DNA of 64,000 nt, from contig JAMKCF010000011.1 in the NCBI GenBank assembly GCA_023634235.1, positions 18,524,027 to 18,588,026 on the forward strand, written 5' to 3'. A program made the position numbers and the translations under genes. The notes under the pieces were generated by a model, which saw only the letters and a list, made by a program, of their open reading frames with translations, was not told where the DNA came from and ran no database searches. This DNA comes from Pisaster brevispinus (lineage: Eukaryota; Echinodermata; Asteroidea; Forcipulatida; Asteriidae). This document shows, one piece after another, positions 56,466-64,000 of the stretch (the first letter of the stretch is position 1; each line of letters starts with the position of its first letter).

Positions 56466-59400
56466 TCGCCCCGAAAGAAACAGCAGTACATGCTGTAGCT
56501 AGCCTATGGAAGTTGCCAGCACTTCAGATGTAACAGTTCGAGTACAACGAATGATATAAAACCCTAACTTCTACTGAAACATACACTTAAATTCATTAAC
56601 TCATTGACGTACAAATGACGTCATCACATCAGATAATAATTTGAACAGTTAAAGTTGAATTTGGATTTTCTACAATCCTCATCTCATTCATATGTAAACA
56701 GTCTCTCAAACTAGGATGCGGATATATTTTCCGTAAAAAATTGGTGTCAATCGGAAATCTTATAAACACGTGACGTCACTGTAAACTGCTGATTTCTGAC
56801 GTAAACATTGGTACAATGTATATTGTTTATTATTGTTGTTATTTTCTTTCGGTGATATAAATGATGTTTGTTTTACATATTTTACTCCAATCAAGTGATG
56901 TATCGAATGTTACACAGACGTTTCTTTAAGATATTGATAACCCATTCGCTTTGTACATTGGTACATCAATTATTGACATCATCTTATCTATTTTAGAAAT
57001 ATCTAAAGATGCTCGAGCGATAAATGTCCAAAATAAAAGAACATGTATCACATATCCTTTATGAATAGTACAGGAACAAGAGAAATGTGTGCAGTGCAGG
57101 ACTTACTAAAGTAGAAGCCAATCTGAGCATGAAAAAATATATATTTGTGTTGTATTTGTTTATGTTTGTTAACCTTAAACTAATGTAACTATCAACACTT
57201 CTGGGTTATTTGGCTGCGTTATGTGGCAATGCGAAGCTATGGTGAATGGTTTCCAAGCGTTTTCATTTATCATCAAATTTTCAATAACATATTGATTCTA
57301 AATTGAATTGAACATTCAACAGATTATTATTATTTTTTTAATGATTCGTCATTGGCATAAATCTTGCACGTAACTCCGGAAAGAATTTTTGATGTTGAAG
57401 ATTAACAACACAACACTTATATGCAATACTGTTTTTGAACAAAGAGGTAGCAGGTTTAATCGTTTGTAATAATAGAATAAAAGTGAAGAGTAGCGTGTTT
57501 CAACTCCAACCAACAATAGCCCCAGCTCGTGTGCTGAGTGGTGAGGAGTTCGATTGCACATCGATTCAAAAGGATGAAGTTGCTAAGCACTACTATAGCT
57601 GAAATTGCGTCTTTTGAATGAGGCTACCGGTTACCACTAAACAGGATTAGTTATGGCATCTTCTTTACGACTGATTCACTGCAAAAATGATTGCCTCGTG
57701 TACATGTGGTTGCACACTAAAAAAAAACCACCTACTGGATCAGAATTGACTCTGATTCCCGGTCACATGGGACCTGACCCATTTCTGGGTCAGTCTGACT
57801 CGCAAACTGGCCTTTAAAAATGGACTTTCACTGGGATTCTGCATCGGTTTGAATCATTTCTGGGTGACAGATTCCGGGTAATCCTGACCCAGAAATGGAT
57901 CAGGCCCTACAGGAACCGGAATCCGGGTCAACGCTGATCCGGCAGTTGTAAGAGAAGTCTCGCAAGAGAGTTTACAAAATTGGTCTTGAAGATGAACCAA
58001 ACTTTACCCTAGCTGTTCAGGCTACGTATACACGAACGGTTTCATCCGACAGGATGATGAACAGCAAGGAAGTTTCTAGACACACCACAGTCTCTGCACC
58101 GAGCCAGTTACAACCGGCCTACGCAAAACAAAAAAGTGGTCCCGGTAAAGAACAAAACATAAAAATTGTATACAAAATAATATACCTCAGTTTCTGTTAC
58201 AACAATATTTACACACCACTTTGTACAATTAAGGTCTCCGCATTGCGAGCGAGCCCTTGCATCATTGCAAAGAATACTTCTTCTTTTTTGGAAGTTTGAG
58301 TAAAGAATTAGCTACAGTTTACCGCCTTAAGAGCTGTGGTTGTATAGCATTTACAGACAAAATGGAGTAGGCTGCGATGTCTAATCGAAGAAATTACTAA
58401 ATGTGTAAATACTGAAAATAGTTAATGCTTAAGTATCACTGGTTGACGTGGAGACCCTACATTGTATACAGCTACTCTCGTACATCTTAGTTGGAAAACG
58501 TCCTGCTCAACACAATAGCAAACAACATTGCACGATTGTGCACATGCGTGATTTCCAACAGTCAACACAGTCTATAGTATTCTGGTATTTTTTTGCTTTT
58601 TGTTTTTGTTTTTTTTTACAAATCGGAAAGACTTTTATTTATCACTTCTGTGTTAAAAAAACAAAACACATAATACATGGGACGGTCTCAAAGAAACGCT
58701 TCTTTTTCTGTTCACAGTATTTACAATTTGCTTCAACTTTCAGTTTCATGAAAAATATGTTGGTGCACTCACAGTGGTCGCGACCACTCACTAGATTCAC
58801 ACATTAAGACATATATATTTATTATTCTATATAGGCCAATAGAATGGAATGTTTACTTTACTCAACGTTTGTTTTACCCACGTAGCCACTTTCAGGTGTA
58901 AATTTGTACAATCACTGAGGAGCTACTTAAACTCCGTGTTAGAAACTAGAAACTACCGACGGATTCACACTTTCGTGGAACTTTGTACCTTGCAGTATTG
59001 ACCCCTTGCACGTGACGTTACTCGCGGCGACTGTGCCACGCCCACCACTTTGTGAGTCAACAGGTAAAGCCTGTCAACGCAGCGCTGCCTAAATTTCCCA
59101 CCACAAAGTATCACACAGTGACATTGGCTCCCAAAATGGCGCAACCCAAAATCATTGTGAAGACGACGTCAGGTCAATAGCAGTTTTACAACAGTTTAAA
59201 TCTTTTCGGTGAAAAATCTCTGTTCATTAGTTAACCTACTAATCAACGCTATACCATTTAAATCGACCCATGTTTCAGGTTCAGGAGTTTGTGAATTGTT
59301 TTCAGCACCTGGTTACATATTATATACATTTAATTACATATTATATGAGAAATATACACAATAATTGTAGATGTAAGAAATAACGAACGAACTCGTTAGT

Positions 59401-59670
59401 TCGGGCTTATTTCATATAAGTTGACATCCGTCGAACACGCCGGCTATGAACATGCACGTTTCATCGGCATTGACTTGTCAGATGCATTCACTTCGTGTGT
59501 CATCTTGCCACGTGGTGTCAGTCACTATTCAAAGACTGGTCAAAACCGGTTCAGACCGGTTGTATCTGGTCCATTGTGACATCTGAAATAATTTCACAAC
59601 ATCTGACTTATTTCATCTTTTCCTAAAACTAGGTGTCACGCATTGTCTCCTTTGTGTGCAGACATCGATT
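56466..59670. other. Intergenic / NTRK 3' flank
   Basis: No gene. It includes a GGGTCA MITE (57715-57960). TTTATT at 58818-58823 gives a minus-strand AATAAA about 850 bases past the Trk stop, one possible poly(A) signal. The GC-richer block 58975-59170, with CACGTGACG and AAAATGGCG, is unexplained. Confidence 0.45.
57715..57960. mobile_element. Palindromic MITE rich in TGACCC/GGGTCA, copy 2
   Basis: Left arm CTGACCCATTTCTGGGTCAG; right arm CCTGACCCAGAAATGGATCA with ACCGGAATCCGGGTCA. Ends less well preserved than in the copy at 61183. Confidence 0.7.
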
Positions 59671-59871
59671 CTACACGAATGTATTCTTGCCGGTCATGTC
59701 CAGAAATGGCGGGTTTTCGTCAGAGAGTCGGGACATGCCTTCGTGGGCTTCTTTAATCGCAAGACGTTGTTGGGGCTGCCTTTGCCAACATCCTAACATC
59801 ACCTTGTACACCTCTTTCGGACACGCTTTAGGACAGTCAAGCAAGATACCATTATGGATGTATTCAATTAC
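59671..59871 (-). CDS. NTRK: NTRK last exon (C-lobe end, tail, stop)
   Basis: Acceptor TTTCTTTCAG (minus strand); 66 codons plus TAG (59673-59671). Encodes [33 protein letters not shown] and the tail [15 protein letters not shown]. Vertebrate Trks end around YLDILG or YLDVLG, so this one has F at the tyrosine and a few extra residues. Confidence 0.95.
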   Translation of the reverse strand, partial: VIEYIHNGILLDCPKACPKEVYKVMLGCWQRQPQQRLAIKEAHEGMSRLSDENPPFLDMTGKNTFV

Positions 59872-62800
59872 CTGAAAGAAAAAGGATACCAGACCAATAA
59901 GCGGTTTTTATCAATCTCATTGTGACCTGTATGCCATAACGATGTCTGTATTTAAAAAGATAATAGATGTGGCTTGGGCATTAACAACTCAAATAAACCT
60001 AAACAAGCGATCACCATCTTGTCTTTAGTGTACAAGCAAACTACTACAGATACTGACGTCAAGTTTCAAGTTAGAATTCACAAATACATTCTTTGAATAC
60101 ACCACTCTGTTCACAAATGGAAAATGCAACCATCTGATTAACGTGAATTCCTTTCTCAACTATTGACAGTCCAAACCAGGGCTACGGTGTCTGGAAAGGC
60201 GTATCTATCTGACGTAAATTCTGACATTAAATTACATGTTCAAATTCGCAAGCATGTTCTTTGAATACGTCACTCTGTCCACAAAATGGAAAATGAAACT
60301 AACTGGTTTTAAACGTGAATTCCTACCTCATGATTTGACAGTCCATACCAGGGCTGTTTGCCATACTCGAAGATCTCCCACAGTACCACTCCATAACTCC
60401 ATACATCACTTTCAATTGAGTATGTGCGGTAGATGATGCTCTCTGGTGGCATCCAACGTACTGGGAGCATTGTGTGGCTCCCCACCTTTTGATGAAAAGG
60501 AGTGACAAACTTTATACATTATAGTGTACCTTGGGAGCAGCAATTTCAAAGTAAATTCTGAATTAGTGAATTTAGCCTTAAGATGTTTCTTGAAGTGTCG
60601 ACAGTAGTAAAGCTTCATCGAAACTTAACCCAATTGACTCCTTGCATTGGCCGCCATCTTTGATGAAATGTGCACGTGTGAAGGCTATTATTGGCTGAGA
60701 GTCATGCGCAGCGCGTACACGCGTGCTCAATGACGTCACGTGCAATTCATCCATAATAGACCGTGCAAGTCTCGCGCGTATTCGAACATTTTTGGGACCA
60801 CTGTGATCCCACGTACATTGCTTTAACGCGTTAAAGAAACAAACTCACGCGCTTTAACGGATCCCAATGTTCGAATACGCGCGAGACTTGCACAGTCTAT
60901 AGAGATCAATTAATCCATCTATTGACATTGTGCGTACGACGTCATTGGAGTAGGGCGCCCTCGGCTAAAGGTCAAAGGAAGGTCGCTCATTGGCCAATCC
61001 CTGTGCTCCGCGAGTAGGAATATTTTCGTCGCCATTGTTTCATCATCGTTTTCCCCCAAGATGGCGGCGTGATGACGTCAGTGCATGAGGTCTATAAGCT
61101 ACTGCATGGATTGGTATCATTAATCTTTGACATTAAAACACGTTGTCAATTTTGGATGTCCTGTTGTGATTTTATTTCCATTACACTCTAAAACCCTTCC
61201 GAGTCAGAACTGACCCGGAATCCGGCCCCACGGGGCCTGACCCACTTCTAGGTCAGGCTGACCCGGAAACTGGTTGCTTGACCCACTTATTATGACACAG
61301 CTTCCGGAAATGGGTCAGACGCCACGGGACCCGGAATCCGGGTCAATTCGGACCCAGGAGTTTGTAGAGTGTACAAAGAAGAGCAACTACTTCAATACAA
61401 ACTAGTTTACAAACGTGTCTGGAAACAAGACGCGATAAATAAACTCAAGTGTACTTACTCTGTAGTAGTCAGTGCTGTACACATCTCTAGACATTCCGAA
61501 GTCTGCAATCTTCACTACCAGCTTATCACCAACCAGACAGTTCCTCGTGGCCATGTCACGATGGACGAAGTGTTGTGATGCCATGTAGACCATACCAGAT
61601 GCTATTTGCTTGGATATGTACAAGAGCTCATTCACCGTCAGTGGAAGCAGAGGGGGGTTCTTACTCAGGCCCAGGCACTCCGCGTCTGGTCCACGGCACC
61701 TGATCAAGCAAAGGATAAGGATGGTTGCGGTGAAGTAAGTCTTAGCCTTTGTTTACAAATCAACTGTAATAATTATAATAATAATAATCATATATTAATA
61801 ATGCTTTACAACATTATTATCTCTGTTCATTTGGCATCCGTTTAGACCATTCCTCTAACTTCCCCAACTCCCTGGGTAGCATACAATCCAAGGCTGCTTA
61901 GATTACGGCCAAAGGGTTAATCCAACAGAATACTGTACTGTTCCCTTAAGTCAGAACTGAGAAATATGGCATAATTGAAAGTTTGTTTGTGAGTTATTTA
62001 GTCCGGATAATAGACAAATGATACTGTTTAGTACACAATCTGTTTCATGTTAGAACCAGACTTTACACACAGGTCTACATCTTTACACTCCCTTTTTGTA
62101 GTGCTTCGAGTATGATAATCTAGATTTTCCAAGCCAGTTTCAGCAAACATTAATTCAATTTCACGAACACACATTCAAATTCACCCATATTTTCCCCAAT
62201 TATTTCAATTTGTACTTAACTACTATTGCATTGAATGTCGTTTTCGTTCACACATGATTTCGTTCTTCTCATTCAGGTTAAGTTCAGCCCTTCTATTTTA
62301 TTTGATAGATAATCGAAACTACATTTTCACCATTCTTCATTGAAACTTCTACTTACCTATTTACAATTGGTGAAATTGAACGGTTGACCAGCCTCTTGCT
62401 GCTGGCTTTTGTGAAATTGAATGATCTTTGCGACAAAATTAATTTGTATGATCTCATTGAACAGTGAATGCTAAACTATTGAAATTAAATTCTTCATTTT
62501 GTCTCATGAGTACCGAGGCGACAGAGCATTCACTTTCAATCGAAAGTGATTGAGTCGGGTGTTATATTGAGTGAATTTTTGTTGAAAGTGTCCGGAACAA
62601 CCTATACTTGGGCAAGTTTGAAAAAGGTCAATGGCCTACAGTGATAACATACGTAACACAAATATTGTATAAATATTCTTTTTATAATTACAAGTCACCC
62701 AAGGTTGTTCTCCTTACATACGCACAACATTAGAATAAAAGTAACTGATATATAACTACTTACTTCCGAGGGGTAAAACTTTCTAAATGTCCCATTCATG

Positions 62801-63528
62801 ACTGCTCGATTTCTCGCACTTGTCCATTCGTGATAATTGATCGGAAATTTAACACCAGAAAGCTTGTATCCTGTGGCACTTTTTAACCATTCATCAAAAT
62901 GGTTCAATCGAAGCTAGAAATATCGCGGCTAGACGTGTAACACGATTCGCCTATTTGAACAGTGTATAGCTTTGTTGATTCTCCCGGAAGTGGCAATAAA
63001 TTATAACAAAATACTTTACAAATATGACATCGATCAGCCGCAGAATAACTTCCATCGCAACTCTCTTTAATTATGTCTGATCGAGAAAGTAGAGTGAATA
63101 ATAAACAATATACTGAGCATTTGGGTGTAAATGGAACACACATGTGTTACCGCAAACCTTAAAAACAAACCATAACTAATACGCATTGTTTCGTTTTCTT
63201 TTCTTTTCTTTTAAAGCACCCATTTTGTCTAAAATAAGAGACACCTGCTTTGATAGTTTGACACGATGATTCAATATCTTGTTCAACACAAGAACACATA
63301 ACCTGACAAGTGGGAAACTGCCCGGCTCCTGTCGTCAGTGATTGACACGTACCGTAGAAAGTTATTCAAATCGCCATTCTCCATGTACTCAAACACCATC
63401 AGGAATGGTTCCTTCTCCATACACACACCGTAGAAAGTCACGATGTTTGAGTGCTGCAAATTAGACAGGAGCTCTGCTTCTCTTTCGAAGTCTTTCCTTG
63501 CGTCGCCGATGGAGGCGTCCTTCAGGGT
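59671..63528 (-). CDS. NTRK: Trk-family receptor tyrosine kinase, last four exons (partial)
   Basis: Neurotrophin-receptor-type tyrosine kinase at the plasma membrane; only the kinase domain from just after strand beta-3 to the C-terminus is inside the window. Four exons join in phase (63528-63353, 61699-61459, 60485-60327, 59871-59671) to 258 residues. Visible: [14 protein letters not shown] with the alpha-C glutamate in [35 protein letters not shown], a kinase insert ([16 protein letters not shown]), catalytic [23 protein letters not shown] with the three activation-loop tyrosines, [31 protein letters not shown] and CWQRQP. These match vertebrate Trks far better than ROR, MuSK or insulin receptors. 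Odd: the C-terminal PLC-gamma site reads PPFLDMTG with F for Y, and the protein ends KNTFV. The ATP-binding lysine lies in the preceding exon, at or beyond the edge. It converges on AGTPBP1. Confidence 0.95.
60327..60485 (-). CDS. NTRK: NTRK exon: activation segment to C-lobe
   Basis: 53 codons, phase 0 at both ends. Acceptor ATCAAAAG, donor GAG then GTAGGA. Encodes [35 protein letters not shown] and [14 protein letters not shown]. Confidence 0.96.
60753..60905. mobile_element. Palindromic element in NTRK intron
   Basis: Left arm CCGTGCAAGTCTCGCGCGTA followed by TTCGAACATT; right arm AATGTTCGAATACGCGCGAG followed by ACTTGCAC. The ~75-base loop contains a smaller palindrome, TTTAACGCGTTAAA. 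The flanks (60640-61090) hold more CG-rich motifs such as TGACGTCACGTG. Confidence 0.75.
61183..61372. mobile_element. Palindromic MITE rich in TGACCC/GGGTCA, copy 3
   Basis: Ends TACACTCTAAAACCCTTCCG and GGAGTTTGTAGAGTGTA; arms GAACTGACCCGGAATCCGG and CCCGGAATCCGGGTCAATTC. Best-preserved copy of the family. NTRK intron. Confidence 0.8.
61459..61699 (-). CDS. NTRK: NTRK exon: kinase insert, HRD and DFG
   Basis: Acceptor TTGATCAG, donor AGA then GTAAGT; 241 bases, phases fit both neighbours. Encodes the insert, [40 protein letters not shown] and [17 protein letters not shown]. Confidence 0.97.
61700..63352. other. NTRK intron, no exon supported
   Basis: AT-rich, with an AAT-type microsatellite at 61765-61790. 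The flanking exon phases (2 then 1) join directly, so no missing coding exon is required here. Confidence 0.6.
63353..63528 (-). CDS. NTRK: NTRK exon: alpha-C helix to hinge
   Basis: Acceptor CCCTTTACAG, donor CTACG then GTACGT; 176 bases, phase 0 start. Encodes [36 protein letters not shown] and [16 protein letters not shown]. The TLKDAS start directly follows the VAVK lysine in vertebrate Trks. Confidence 0.97.
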
Positions 63529-64000
63529 CTGTAAAGGGAGAAGTTTTTTGGGGAAAACAAGTCGAGGTTAAAAGAATAATCACATTTTGAAATAATGATT
63601 TGAATCCTCCCCCGAAGGAAGACAATTTAAAATGAATTTATATTGTATTCGTAGATACTAAAAGTAATACAATTTTGTTTTCAAATGACACCATAAATTC
63701 AACGAGAATAAACAATTCAGAAGGAAGACGGGCACAACAACTTCAACAATGTCTGGCTGGAATTGAAAACTCGAGTAGAAGATTGCAAGAGGGATTTCAT
63801 AAATCTCAGAAGAAACAATTTGAAAGAAAAGAACAATTAAATAAGAAAGGGTTTGTAACCGAGAACAAATGTACCAGGGGCCTGTCATTTCGACCGTGTC
63901 CTCAGCCATTCTCCAGATAGGGTCATAGATTGGCAAATACCCTGAACCTTAATGGCCATAGACACTTACTTTGTGAGAAGCACTGCAGCTGTTGAGAGTA
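63529..64000. other. NTRK upstream intron and possible exon edge
   Basis: Mostly AT-rich intron. On the minus strand, bases 64000 to 63970 read ...SCSASHK in phase 0 followed by a consensus donor GTAAGT (63969-63964). This may be the end of the exon carrying the ATP-binding lysine, but the preceding residues do not match the expected VAV, so I leave it unassigned. Confidence 0.35.

Overview
The window looks like nuclear DNA of an invertebrate deuterostome, most likely an echinoderm. It carries two intron-rich genes with close vertebrate orthologues, long introns packed with small inverted-repeat elements, tRNA-derived SINEs and LINE relics. The species assignment is inference. There is no sign of bacterial, organellar or viral gene content.

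Layout. (1) 1-2.3 kb: what looks like the last two exons (873-992 and 1791-1874, + strand) of an unidentified gene whose product ends in a membrane-spanning tail. (2) 5,829-42,050, + strand: a complete 22-exon gene for cytosolic carboxypeptidase 1 (AGTPBP1/CCP1/Nna1). I assembled every exon with matching GT-AG junctions and phases, giving a 1,301-residue protein with an armadillo-like N-terminal half, a variable Ser-rich linker, and the CCP N-domain plus M14 carboxypeptidase domain with all zinc and catalytic residues present. (3) 42,051-59,670: a 17.6 kb tail-to-tail intergenic region with inverted-repeat elements, SINE pieces and microsatellites, and no gene I can support. (4) 59,671-63,528, - strand: the last four exons of a Trk (NTRK) receptor tyrosine kinase, from kinase strand beta-3 to the stop codon; the rest lies beyond the right edge.

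Gene order carries the main message. CCP1 and Trk converge here tail to tail. Human AGTPBP1/NTRK2 (9q21) and the paralogous pair AGBL1/NTRK3 (15q25) have the same order and orientation, so this looks like the single pre-duplication ancestor of two vertebrate linkages. CCP1 removes glutamates from tubulin tails and matters for neuron survival, while Trk receives neurotrophin signals; the sequence shows linkage, not a functional tie. The Trk tail is unusual: the PLC-gamma docking tyrosine is replaced by phenylalanine and the protein ends in a PDZ-ligand-like T-F-V.

The repeat content is rich. Intron 10 of CCP1 holds four tandem ~0.8-0.95 kb units, each with about six TGACGTCA (CRE) palindromes and two GTCACGTGAC-type palindromes, ending in a run of hairpins. 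Several TTAA-flanked elements, one family with an expandable ~110 bp core, sit in CCP1 introns and the 3' flank. A nested fold-back element fills intron 9. Two tRNA-derived SINE families and relics of a CR1/L2-type LINE are also present.
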